NCBI RefSeq assembly: GCF_000722875.1
Contig: NZ_JFHR01000017.1
Coordinates: 39,565 to 103,564, forward strand
Direction of reading: 5' to 3'
Source of the DNA: Sphingobium chlorophenolicum
GTDB taxonomy: Bacteria > Pseudomonadota > Alphaproteobacteria > Sphingomonadales > Sphingomonadaceae
DNA length: 64,000 bases
A model generated the notes under the pieces. That model was not told the origin of the DNA. It was given only the letters and a program-made list of their open reading frames with translations, and made no database searches. The position numbers were made by a program, and so were the translations under genes. Shown here piece after piece: positions 8,114-16,389 of the stretch (the first letter of the stretch is position 1; each line of letters begins with the position of its first letter).

Positions 8114-11053
8114 ATGAATTTGCAGGGTGCATTGCTTTGCCGCAGTTCGGCCTTCGCGCTGACATGCGCGGCCGTCGCGGCGCTGTCTCCGGCCTTCGCG
8201 CAGGACAATCCTCCTGCGGACCAGTCCCCGGCGCAATCCAGCGCCGCCGCCCCCAGCGACGCCGACATCGTCGTCACCGGTTCCCGCGTCGGCCGTAAGG
8301 GCTATGACGCGCCGACGCCGGTCAATGTCGTTGGGGAGGAACGGCTGAAGCAACTGGCCATCGACAATGTGGCGGACGCGCTGAACCAGATTCCGTCCTT
8401 CCGCCCGATCAACACGCCGGCTTCCACCTTCTTCCGGGTGTCCGGCAATATCGGCGCCCGCACGCTCGACCTGCGCGGCCTGGGCGCGACGCGGACGCTG
8501 ACCCTGGTCGACGGCCGCCGCTTCGTGCCTAGCGCGGATGACGGCACGGTCGACATCAACGGCGTCCCGTCCATGCTGATCCAGCGGACCGAAGTCGTGA
8601 CCGGCGGCGCTTCCGCCGCCTATGGCGCGAACGCGGTGTCGGGCGTGGTCAACCTGATCCTCGACACGAAACTCAACGGCATAAAGGCCAATGCCAGCTA
8701 CGGCATCAGCCAGCGGGGCGACGCTTCCAGCCTGTTCGTCGGCGCTGCGGGCGGCACGGATTTCGCGGGCGGGCGCGGGCATATCGTCGCTGCCGTCGAA
8801 TATGCCAGGGAAGGCGGCATCGGCCCGTGCGAGGAACGAAGCTGGTGCACCCGCTACACCAATTACGTTCCCAATCCCGGCTATAATACGACGACCCGCA
8901 CCAGCACCAACGGCCTTCCGGCGACGCTGGTCCTTCAGGGCACGTCCTTCGTCTATAATGAGAATGGCATCCTGGTCGGGGCGCGCAAGCCCAACGGCAC
9001 GGGTGGGACCATCACTTTGGGTCAGCAGGTGCTGAACACCGGCGCGACGTCGCTGCCCAACGCGCTGCGGGGCAAGCAGTTCGATTCCAGCGGCAATCTG
9101 GTCCCTTATCAGTTCGGCAATTATCTGAGCGGCATATTGCAACAGCTCGACGATCCGACCCAGCCTTATGCGTTGGGCCTCAGCCCACTGCCGCTGATGG
9201 TGCCGACGAAGCATGTGTCCGGCACGGTCCATGCCGATTATGAACTGACGGACGCCATCACCGCATCGGTCGAATTCATGTATTCAAAGGTGACGGGCGG
9301 CCCCACGGCCCGTTCCGCGCCGCTGGACGCGGGCGTCGCCATCGACATCAACAATCCCTTCGTGTCCAACGCGACGCGGGCGACCATCCTGGCCGCCGAT
9401 CCGTCGATCACCCATCTGATCGTCAATTCGTCAAGCTGGGCGCTGGGCAGCCTGTCCAAGGCGACCAGCAAGGTGAACACTTATCGCGGCGCCTTCGCCC
9501 TGAAGGGCGAATTGTCCGAACATTGGGATTGGGACGCCTATTACACCTATGGCCGCGTCGACAGCCGGGTGGGCGCGGACAACAACCGCCTGGCCGAATG
9601 GAACAACGCGCTGGACGTGGTGTCCGCCCCCGCCGGTCTGCCCGGCATAGCGGCGGGCACGCCGATCTGCCGCACCACCATCGCCAATCCGACCAACGGC
9701 TGCATCCCGATCAACCTGTTCGGCTTCGGCAATATCAGCCAGGCGGCCATCGACCGCTACATCGTCCCCGAATGGCAGACCCGCCGGTTCGAACAGCATG
9801 CCGCCGCCGTCAACCTGCGCGGATCGCCCTTCTCCACCTGGGCGGGCGAGGTGAAGGTCGCCCTGGGCGGCGAATGGCGCCGCGACACGGCAGAGGGTGA
9901 TGTCGATCCCAACACGCGGGCGGGCAAATTCATCGCCGCCAACGGATCGGTGCTTCCCTTCACCAAGACCAGCGTGGTCGAAGGCTATCTGGAGGTCGCC
10001 GTTCCCCTGCTCAAGGATTCGGCGCTGGGCCGGTCGCTGGATGTGGACGGCGCCATCCGCCAGACCCATTACGACCCCTTCGGCAACGCCACGACATGGA
10101 AGCTGGGCGCGGTCTACAGCCCGATCGAGGACATCACCTTCCGCGTGACGCGCTCCCGCGACATTCGCGCGCCCTCCGCCCGCGAATCCAGCCCCAACGC
10201 GACGACGATCCAGTTGCCGCTGCCCGATCCGTTCGTCGGCGGCACGACCAGCCAGTTCGTTGTGACCGGCGGCAATCCGGGGCTGAACCTGGAAAAGGGC
10301 GACACCTTCACCGCGGGCGTGGTGCTGCGGCCGTCCTTCATCCGCAACCTCAACATTTCCATCGACTATTATGACATCAAGGTGAAGGGCGCCATCGACT
10401 CCCTGACCGGGACCGCTATCGCCAACGCCTGCAAGCAGAAGAATCTGCTCTGCAACCTGATCCAGTTCAATCCCAACGGATCGATCAACACGGTCTTTTC
10501 CAATTTCCAGAACCTCAGCAAGCTTCATGCGGAGGGGATAGAATTGGTTTCCGACTATCAGGTGCCCGCTTTGGGCGGCAATCTCAATTTCCAGATCAAC
10601 GGCAACTATGTGATCGACCTGTCGACCATCGACGCGACGGGGGTGAAGACGCAGCTCGACAACTGGACCGGCAACGCCGGATCGGTGACGAATATCCAGG
10701 GCGTGCCGCGCTGGAAACTGGACGGCGTGATCACCTATTCGCGGCCGACCTGGTCCATGACCTTCCACGGCCGCTATATTCCCCGCGCCCTGCTGGACCC
10801 GACCAAGATCGGCCCGGAACAGGCCGGTTACGACATCAACGATCCGAACAGCATCAGCGAAAACCATATTTCCGCGCGCTTCTACCTCGACATGACGGGA
10901 ACGCTGAAGGTCAACGACTCCTTCGAGATTTTCGGCACCGTCAACAATGTGTTCGACAAGGACCAGCCGCAGGAACTGCGTTTGATCGGCAATCCGTTGC
11001 ATTTCGATCCGATCGGGCGTTTCTTCAAGATCGGGGTGCGGACGCGGTGGTGA
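8114..11053 (+). CDS. TonB-dependent outer-membrane receptor
   Basis: A 979-residue receptor with a signal peptide (cleavage likely after PAFAQ, residue 30), a plug domain beginning DADIVVTGSR with TGGASAAYGANAVSGVVNLIL near residue 165, and a long beta-barrel ending in aromatic ...GVRTRW. This layout is typical of the large sphingomonad TonB receptors that import carbohydrate or aromatic-derived ligands. The start follows GAGGAGGGG. It is the first gene of an operon with cupin, HpcH/HpaI aldolase and DUF6282 genes, so it probably brings in the substrate of that pathway. An operator candidate lies 60 bp upstream. Confidence 0.92.
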   Translation: MNLQGALLCRSSAFALTCAAVAALSPAFAQDNPPADQSPAQSSAAAPSDADIVVTGSRVGRKGYDAPTPVNVVGEERLKQLAIDNVADALNQIPSFRPINTPASTFFRVSGNIGARTLDLRGLGATRTLTLVDGRRFVPSADDGTVDINGVPSMLIQRTEVVTGGASAAYGANAVSGVVNLILDTKLNGIKANASYGISQRGDASSLFVGAAGGTDFAGGRGHIVAAVEYAREGGIGPCEERSWCTRYTNYVPNPGYNTTTRTSTNGLPATLVLQGTSFVYNENGILVGARKPNGTGGTITLGQQVLNTGATSLPNALRGKQFDSSGNLVPYQFGNYLSGILQQLDDPTQPYALGLSPLPLMVPTKHVSGTVHADYELTDAITASVEFMYSKVTGGPTARSAPLDAGVAIDINNPFVSNATRATILAADPSITHLIVNSSSWALGSLSKATSKVNTYRGAFALKGELSEHWDWDAYYTYGRVDSRVGADNNRLAEWNNALDVVSAPAGLPGIAAGTPICRTTIANPTNGCIPINLFGFGNISQAAIDRYIVPEWQTRRFEQHAAAVNLRGSPFSTWAGEVKVALGGEWRRDTAEGDVDPNTRAGKFIAANGSVLPFTKTSVVEGYLEVAVPLLKDSALGRSLDVDGAIRQTHYDPFGNATTWKLGAVYSPIEDITFRVTRSRDIRAPSARESSPNATTIQLPLPDPFVGGTTSQFVVTGGNPGLNLEKGDTFTAGVVLRPSFIRNLNISIDYYDIKVKGAIDSLTGTAIANACKQKNLLCNLIQFNPNGSINTVFSNFQNLSKLHAEGIELVSDYQVPALGGNLNFQINGNYVIDLSTIDATGVKTQLDNWTGNAGSVTNIQGVPRWKLDGVITYSRPTWSMTFHGRYIPRALLDPTKIGPEQAGYDINDPNSISENHISARFYLDMTGTLKVNDSFEIFGTVNNVFDKDQPQELRLIGNPLHFDPIGRFFKIGVRTRW

Positions 11054-11082
11054 CGGCAGGCGGCGGGCACTGGAGATAATCG

Positions 11083-11985
11083 ATGTACGACAAGACCGAC
11101 CTTCGTTCGACATTGGCAGGCTCCCCCGCCGGGGCCGCGCCGGTGGACCGGTTGTACGACGCGGAATATGGCCTGTTCTACCGCGATCCGCCGGTGGAGG
11201 ATGATGATCGCGGCAGGAACTGGTATGTGCGCGGCCAGAATTTCGTCATCGCCTATAGCGAGGCGCTGCCCGGCGCGACCTTCGAACGGACCGGGCAGGC
11301 GGACGAATATATGGTCCTGCTGCCCGATGAAGACACCCCCGCCATCGCCAGCGCGGGGAACCAGAGCGAACGGAGCGGGGGATATGCGCTGTTCGTCATG
11401 CCGCCGGGCGACAGCCGGATCACGCTGGAGAAGGGTGGGCGCATCGTCCGCATCTTCTCCGCCCGGTCGCCGGATCTGGTGGCGAAATGCCCCAATGCCG
11501 ACGCCTATGCGGATCGGCATGCGAACATCCCGCCCTTCCAGCCCTGGCCGGAACCGCCGGGGGGATACAGGGTGCGCCTCTATTCGCTGGACGTGCCAAT
11601 CGAGCCGGGGCGGTTCGGGCGCATCTGGCGCTGCACCACGGTCATGGTCAACATCCCCAACAGGCAGAAGGGGCCACGCGATGTCACCAAGGTGTCGCCC
11701 CATCATCATGACGATTTCGAACAATGTTCGCTCGCGCTGGAGGGGGAATGGCGGCATCATATGCGCTGGCCCTGGGCAGTGGACATGAACAAATGGCATG
11801 ACGACGTGCATGTCGCTGTGGATTCGCCGTCGGTGACGGTGATCCCGGCGCAGGTGATCCACACGTCCACCTGGCATTCGGACGCCAATCAACTGGTCGA
11901 CATCTTCGCGCCGCCACGGATCGACTTCTCGCTGAAGCCCGGATGGGTGCTGAATGAGGGCGACTATCCGATGCCGGCCCAATAG
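11083..11985 (+). CDS. Cupin-domain protein of unknown reaction
   Basis: A 300-residue protein. The C-terminal half carries a cupin metal motif: His207, His209, Glu213 and Gly221 fit H-x-H-x3-E-x6/7-G, and His260 lies in the second motif (PAQVIHTS). The N-terminal half resembles a degraded cupin, suggesting a bicupin. A dioxygenase, isomerase or metal-dependent lyase role is possible. It starts 29 bp after the TonB receptor stop and is followed closely by the aldolase gene, so it belongs to this operon. I do not recognise an experimentally defined family. Confidence 0.75.
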   Translation: MYDKTDLRSTLAGSPAGAAPVDRLYDAEYGLFYRDPPVEDDDRGRNWYVRGQNFVIAYSEALPGATFERTGQADEYMVLLPDEDTPAIASAGNQSERSGGYALFVMPPGDSRITLEKGGRIVRIFSARSPDLVAKCPNADAYADRHANIPPFQPWPEPPGGYRVRLYSLDVPIEPGRFGRIWRCTTVMVNIPNRQKGPRDVTKVSPHHHDDFEQCSLALEGEWRHHMRWPWAVDMNKWHDDVHVAVDSPSVTVIPAQVIHTSTWHSDANQLVDIFAPPRIDFSLKPGWVLNEGDYPMPAQ

Positions 11986-11995
11986 GAGGGATATT

Positions 11996-12772
11996 TTGGA
12001 TCGCAAACCAAGCCTGATCGAACGCCTTCGCGCCAAGGACGCGTTCCTGGTCGGCACCTGGGCGAAGATCGCGTCGCTGGAGACGGTCGAACTGATCGGC
12101 CATGCCGGTTTCGACTTCGCCGTGGTGGACATGGAACATGCGCCGCACAGCTTCCAGACGGCCTATCAGGCCATCGCGACGGCGCAGGCGGTCGGGCTTC
12201 ACGTAATGGCCCGCCTGCCGGACCGGAGCGGCGGCGCAGTACAGAGACTGCTGGACGCGGGCATAGACGGGCTGCTCGTCCCCAGGGTGGAGACGCCCGA
12301 AATCGCTGCGGAGGTGACGGCGGCCATGGCCTTTCCTCCGCTGGGATCGCGGGGCATGGGCTATACCTCCCGCGCGGCCCGCTGGGGGCTGGACAGCGCG
12401 GCGGACTATCTGGAGCGGGGGCGCAACCATGTCATGCGCGGCGTCCAGATCGAGGACGTCAGCGCGCTGGAGCAGATTGACGGCATATTGGCCGCCCCCG
12501 CGCTCAACGCCGTCTTCATCGGCTTCGGCGATCTGGCGCTGAGTTCGGGCCTGCCCGGATCGCACCCGACGCTGCGCGGGCTGGAGGCGAAGGTGCTGGA
12601 GGCGGCGAGGGCGAAGGGCGTGCCCTGCGGCACCGCCGTGCAGACGCCGGAGGAAGCAGTGCGCTGCCGCGAGGCGGGCTATTCCTTCGTCATGATCAGC
12701 GCCGACACGACCTTGTTCGCCCATGCGGCGCGCAAATTGATGGACGACACGAAAAACGCGTTGGGGCGCTGA
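11996..12772 (+). CDS. HpcH/HpaI-family aldolase (TTG start)
   Basis: A 258-residue class II aldolase related to 2,4-dihydroxyhept-2-ene-1,7-dioate aldolase and 2-keto-3-deoxy-acid aldolases. Visible signatures are VVDMEHAPH (catalytic His near residue 48), LVPRVETPEI and VQIEDVSALE. These enzymes split 2-oxo-4-hydroxy acids into pyruvate and an aldehyde. The start is TTG at 11996: TAGGAGGG at 11983-11990 has ideal spacing, and no ATG or GTG is better placed. The gap to the cupin stop is only 10 bp. The aldehyde product could feed one of the three aldehyde dehydrogenases nearby. Confidence 0.85.
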   Translation: MDRKPSLIERLRAKDAFLVGTWAKIASLETVELIGHAGFDFAVVDMEHAPHSFQTAYQAIATAQAVGLHVMARLPDRSGGAVQRLLDAGIDGLLVPRVETPEIAAEVTAAMAFPPLGSRGMGYTSRAARWGLDSAADYLERGRNHVMRGVQIEDVSALEQIDGILAAPALNAVFIGFGDLALSSGLPGSHPTLRGLEAKVLEAARAKGVPCGTAVQTPEEAVRCREAGYSFVMISADTTLFAHAARKLMDDTKNALGR

Positions 12773-12788
12773 AAACGAAGAGGCGAAA

Positions 12789-13727
12789 ATGGTTTCACTA
12801 TTGGACGAAAATGTCGCGGACCAGGCGGTGGAGGATCGGATTTCCAGCCTGCTGGTCGGCGCGGTCGACATGCATTGCCACAGCGGCCCGTCGGTCATGC
12901 CCCGGTCGCTCGACCATATAGAGGCGTTGCAGGATGCGGCGGACGCGGGATTTCGCGCCATGCTGATCAAGGATCATTATTATTCCGCGACGCCGATCAC
13001 CGAACTGCTGAACCGGTCGCACGGCCATTTGAAGGTGCAGTTGTTTTCGGGCGTCCCGCTCAACAACACGACCGGCGGTTTCAACAAATATGCGGTCGAC
13101 CACGGCATCGCCCTGGGCGCGAAACTGGTGTGGATGCCCACCTTCGCGTCGAAAAATCATGTAGAGGCGGACCAGAAGCGCAAGAAAGGCTTCCCCCACA
13201 CCATAAAGCCGCTGCTGCCGCCCGATCCGCTGACCCCGCTGGACGCCAACGGCGCCCTGAAGGACGAGGTGAAGGAGATATTGGACATCATCGCCGAACA
13301 TGACGTGATCCTGTCGGGCGGCCACCTCCATATCTCCGAAATCTTCCCTGTGTTCGAGGAGGCGGTCAGGCGCGGCGTCAAGCGGTTGCTGGTCAACCAC
13401 CCGACCTTCATCATCGGCGCGTCGCTGGACGACATCCGCCAACTGGTGGGCATGGGCGCTTATATCGAACATTCGCTCTGCATGTTCATCCAGATGGTCG
13501 GCCGCGAACAGGCGATGTTCCCGCCGGAGGAACTGGACGCGCTGATCCGGGCGGGCACGGTGGACCGCACCATATTGGCGTCCGATCTGGGTCAGGTGGG
13601 CAATGATCGCCCGGTCGACGGCTTCCGGGGCGTGATCCGCAATTGCATCGGCCTGGGTTATTCGGATGAGGATATCCGCAAGATGATCTCGACCAATGCC
13701 CTGCGCCTGCTCGGTCTGGAGGATTGA
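12789..13727 (+). CDS. DUF6282-type amidohydrolase-like protein
   Basis: A 312-residue protein with an N-terminal metal-binding-like motif DMHCHSGPS (residues 27-35), internal SGGHLHISE and LVNHPTFI segments, and a terminal LASDLGQ. This set resembles TIM-barrel amidohydrolases or PHP-like hydrolases and what is annotated as DUF6282. No reaction is established for this family as far as I know. It is the last gene of the TonB receptor / cupin / aldolase operon, 16 bp after the aldolase stop. It may hydrolyse or decarboxylate an intermediate. Confidence 0.75.
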   Translation: MVSLLDENVADQAVEDRISSLLVGAVDMHCHSGPSVMPRSLDHIEALQDAADAGFRAMLIKDHYYSATPITELLNRSHGHLKVQLFSGVPLNNTTGGFNKYAVDHGIALGAKLVWMPTFASKNHVEADQKRKKGFPHTIKPLLPPDPLTPLDANGALKDEVKEILDIIAEHDVILSGGHLHISEIFPVFEEAVRRGVKRLLVNHPTFIIGASLDDIRQLVGMGAYIEHSLCMFIQMVGREQAMFPPEELDALIRAGTVDRTILASDLGQVGNDRPVDGFRGVIRNCIGLGYSDEDIRKMISTNALRLLGLED

Positions 13728-13773
13728 CGGGGTACCGCGCCCGCCCTCAGTTTATCATGGCACGGCCCACCGA

Positions 13774-13784
13774 GTTACGGTAAC
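13774..13784. promoter_or_regulatory. Degenerate LacI-type operator upstream of the LacI gene
   Basis: GTTACGGTAAC is one base short of the GTTACCGGTAAC core seen at the other sites. It lies 23 bp upstream of the regulator start and 12 bp before its ribosome-binding site, a position suitable for autoregulation. The missing base makes this a weak candidate. Confidence 0.35.
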
Positions 13785-13807
13785 GAGCTTCCATCAGGAG
13801 GAGCCAC

Positions 13808-14821
13808 TTGCCGGTATCGAAGAAAGCCAACGGAACGATCCGGATGCGCGACGTCGCGGAACGGGCGCAGGTCTCGCGCATGACCGTGTCGCGGGCGCTG
13901 AACAGCCCGGAATCCGTGAACGAGACGCTGCGCAACCGCGTGCTGGAGGCGGTGCAGGAACTGGGTTACGTCCACAACCATCTGGCGCGCAGCCTGTCCT
14001 CGCGCCGTTCCAACGTCATCGGCCTGGTCCTGCCCAGCCTGGAAAACTCCATCTTCTCCCAGACGGTGAAGGGCATATCGGACGTGCTGCGACCGCTCGG
14101 CTATCATCTGATGGTGGCGGAAAGCTCCGACGATCCGGAGGATGAGGAACAGGTCATCGCCGCCTTCCTGGCGCAGCGGGTAGGGGGGCTGATCCTGCAT
14201 TCGACCAACCATTCGCCCACGGCCGTCCGGATGCTGAAGGCGTCGGACACGCCGGTCGTGGAAAATGGCGATTTCCCGGTCGACCCGGTCGACATGGTGG
14301 TCAGCTATTCCAACCGCGCCGCCGCCAAGGCGATGACGCTGCACCTGGCGCGTCTGGGCTATAAGCGGATCGTCTTTGCAGGGCTAGCCGCCAATCCCCG
14401 CGCCGCCGAACGGCAACGCGGCTTTCAGGACGCGCTGGCGGAAATCGGGCAGAAGGCGGATCGCAAGCATGCGGTCGCCGTGTCCCGCGGCTTCGGCGGC
14501 GGGACGGAGGCGATTTCCTATATAGAGGCGAATGTGCCCGACGCCGACGCGCTGTTCTGCGCGGGCGACGTGCTGGCCGTCGGCGCGCTGCTGGAGTGCG
14601 ACAGGCGCGGATGGGCCGTGCCGGATCGGCTGGCCATCGCCAGTTTCGACGATCTGGACCTGATGCGCCATGTCAGCCCGGCGATCACCTCGCTGCGCCT
14701 GCCGCGCTATGAGATCGGCCGCCGCAGCGCCCAGATGATCCTGGACAGGATCGAGGAACGCACCATGCCGGTCACGACGATCGACCTGGGCTTCGAAATC
14801 GTCCAGCGCGCCAGTTCCTAA
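13808..14821 (+). CDS. LacI-family transcriptional regulator, GntR(gluconate)-like
   Basis: A 337-residue regulator. The N-terminal LacI HTH (residues about 12-45, VSRMTVSRALNSPE) is followed by a hinge helix and a periplasmic-binding-protein-like effector domain with VIGLVLPSLENSIF and FAGLAANPRAAERQRGF. From memory, the recognition helix resembles E. coli gluconate repressor GntR, whose operator also has TGTTACC/GGTAACA half-sites. The start is TTG at 13808, with AGGAGG at 13796-13801; the next ATG (13844) would remove the start of the DNA-binding domain. It is proposed to control the palindromes scattered from 4.6 to 30.7 kb. Confidence 0.9.
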   Translation: MPVSKKANGTIRMRDVAERAQVSRMTVSRALNSPESVNETLRNRVLEAVQELGYVHNHLARSLSSRRSNVIGLVLPSLENSIFSQTVKGISDVLRPLGYHLMVAESSDDPEDEEQVIAAFLAQRVGGLILHSTNHSPTAVRMLKASDTPVVENGDFPVDPVDMVVSYSNRAAAKAMTLHLARLGYKRIVFAGLAANPRAAERQRGFQDALAEIGQKADRKHAVAVSRGFGGGTEAISYIEANVPDADALFCAGDVLAVGALLECDRRGWAVPDRLAIASFDDLDLMRHVSPAITSLRLPRYEIGRRSAQMILDRIEERTMPVTTIDLGFEIVQRASS

Positions 14822-14866
14822 GCAATTGCCGAAGCAAATTCGGGGCCGATTCGGGTGGAAGACATT

Positions 14867-14890
14867 CCCCCTCCCGCAAGCGGGAGGGGG
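14867..14890. repeat. CCCCCTCCCG palindromic repeat
   Basis: A perfect 10-bp inverted repeat (CCCCCTCCCG, 4-bp loop, complement) between the LacI and carboxymuconolactone decarboxylase-like genes, which converge here. It could terminate either transcript and belongs to the same family as the repeats at 23076-23211. Confidence 0.7.
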
Positions 14891-14960
14891 ACTATGGTCG
14901 CCAACCTCCGCCAATGGCCATTTCCCCACCTTCCGATCCTCCCCGCGCAACCCAGCTCCT

Positions 14961-15347
14961 TCACTCCGCCGCCTGATCCACTTCCGCAAAAGCCTCCCTC
15001 GCGATCCGCGTGGAATCCAGCCCGGCCGGTACGCCGCAATAAATGGCGACCTGCAGCAGCGCTTCGCGTATCTCATCCCTCGACAAGCCGTTGGTCAGCG
15101 CCGCCTTCACATGCAGCTTCAACTCATGCGGCCGGTTGAGCGCGCTGATCATGCCGATGTTGAGCAGGCTGCGGTCGCGCCGCGACAATCCCTCGCGCCC
15201 CCATATCTTGCCCCAGCAATATTCGGTCGACAATTGCTGCATGGGACGGCTGAAATCATCGGCATTGGCGAAGGAGCGTTCGACATAGTCGGCCCCCAGC
15301 ACTTCCTTGCGCAATGCCAGTCCCCGCTCATATTCTTCCGTGGCCAT
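14961..15347 (-). CDS. Carboxymuconolactone decarboxylase family protein (PcaC-like)
   Basis: A 128-residue helical protein matching gamma-carboxymuconolactone decarboxylase in size and pattern: SLLNIGMISALNRPHELKLH (residues 60-79), TNGLSRDEIREALLQVAIYCGVPAG (85-109). Classical PcaC decarboxylates 4-carboxymuconolactone in the beta-ketoadipate route, but many homologues have other roles. The start follows GAGGAG. It is divergent from the SDR gene, with an operator candidate midway (15410-15423). Confidence 0.82.
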   Translation of the reverse strand: MATEEYERGLALRKEVLGADYVERSFANADDFSRPMQQLSTEYCWGKIWGREGLSRRDRSLLNIGMISALNRPHELKLHVKAALTNGLSRDEIREALLQVAIYCGVPAGLDSTRIAREAFAEVDQAAE

Positions 15348-15409
15348 GACGATCTCCTCTACCGATGATTTGAACCGCTATTCGGGCTTGCCGAAAGACT
15401 ATGCGGATG

Positions 15410-15423
15410 CGATACCGGTAACA
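15410..15423. promoter_or_regulatory. LacI-type operator site 4 (CMD/SDR divergent pair)
   Basis: CGATACCGGTAACA is located 62 bp from the CMD-like start and 49 bp from the SDR start. It is one of the best matches to the window consensus. Confidence 0.7.
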
Positions 15424-15472
15424 ACAGTAAAAATCGCGGCATAAGCCATATTTTTCAAGGGAGGGATCGAAG

Positions 15473-16222
15473 ATGCGGCTGGACGGGAGGATCGCCATCG
15501 TGACCGGCGCGGCGCGGGGCATCGGACGGGCGATCGCGCAGGGACTGGCCGAAGCGGGCGCGCATGTCGCGCTGACCGACGTGCATCGGGATGAAGCCGT
15601 CGAAGCGGCGCAGGCCATCGCCGGTGCAGGCGGCCAGGCCGCGCCCTTCGGCCTCGACGTTTCCGATGCGCAGGCGTGCGATGCGCTGGCGGCGCGGCTG
15701 GAGCGGGAGATCGGCCCGGTCTCCATCCTGGTGAACAATGCGGGCGTCATCTTCCCCGGCCGCATCGACGATCCGGGCGCGAAGGAAAAATGGGATCGCA
15801 CGCTGGCGATCAACGTCGGCGGCCCGTTCAACATGTGCCGCGCCTTCTATCCGCAGCTTCGCGCCACCAGGGGGGCTGTGATCAACCTCGCCTCCATCCG
15901 CTCCTTCGTCGCCGCGCCCAATGCGGCGGCCTATGCGGCTTCCAAGGGCGCGGTGATGCAGTTGACGCGGGCGCTGGCGGTCGAATGGGGCGGCGACGGG
16001 ATCAGGGTCAACGCCATCGCTCCGGGCTTCATCGAAACCACGCTGGTGCCGGACCATGAAAAGACGGCGGAACGCGAAGCCGCCATCCTCGCCAGGACGC
16101 CGCTGCGCCGCCAGGGCCGGCCGGACGAGATCGCGGGAACGGCGGTCTATCTGGCGTCGGACGCGGCGCGCTATGTGTCGGGGGCTATCATCCCGGTCGA
16201 CGGCGCCTATCTGGCCGGGTGA
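15473..16222 (+). CDS. Short-chain dehydrogenase/reductase
   Basis: A 249-residue classical SDR. It has the NAD(P)-binding TGAARGIG (residues 11-18), NNAG (88-91), catalytic Ser141, Tyr154 and Lys158, and the C-terminal SGAIIPVDGAYLAG. Asp36 after the second strand (ALTDVH) favours NAD+ over NADP+. The start follows GGGAGGG. It probably oxidises a secondary alcohol, or reduces a ketone, of a ring-derived intermediate; the substrate is unknown. Confidence 0.87.
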   Translation: MRLDGRIAIVTGAARGIGRAIAQGLAEAGAHVALTDVHRDEAVEAAQAIAGAGGQAAPFGLDVSDAQACDALAARLEREIGPVSILVNNAGVIFPGRIDDPGAKEKWDRTLAINVGGPFNMCRAFYPQLRATRGAVINLASIRSFVAAPNAAAYAASKGAVMQLTRALAVEWGGDGIRVNAIAPGFIETTLVPDHEKTAEREAAILARTPLRRQGRPDEIAGTAVYLASDAARYVSGAIIPVDGAYLAG

Positions 16223-16239
16223 GGAGGCTCGGCTTAAAA

Positions 16240-16369
16240 TTCCTCCCCATGCTTGCATGGGGAGGGGGACCGCTCGCGAAGCGAGTGGTGGAGGGGAATT
16301 TCGGAGGTCGTGCCCCATTCCCCTCCACCAGCCTTCGACCGTCCCCATCTATCGATGGGGAGGATTAGC
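16240..16369. repeat. Composite palindromic intergenic repeat (CCTCCCCAT family)
   Basis: Contains CCTCCCCATGC...GCATGGGGAGG, then GGTGGAGGGGAA, GGAGGTCG, CCCCTCCACCAG and CCATCTATCGATGGGGAGG. Units of this kind recur at 38107-38250, 47724-47865, 48744-48905, 55271-55403, 58185-58505, 29568-29628 and 63686-63745, always between genes. It lies between the convergent SDR and TPP-enzyme genes and may terminate both. Confidence 0.8.
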
Positions 16370-16389
16370 AACATCCGCCAACACTCAAA

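Noticed and set aside
13842..13846. ATG near 13842 as the LacI gene start
   Set aside because: It would delete the beginning of the HTH region and has no ribosome-binding site, whereas TTG at 13808 follows AGGAGG.
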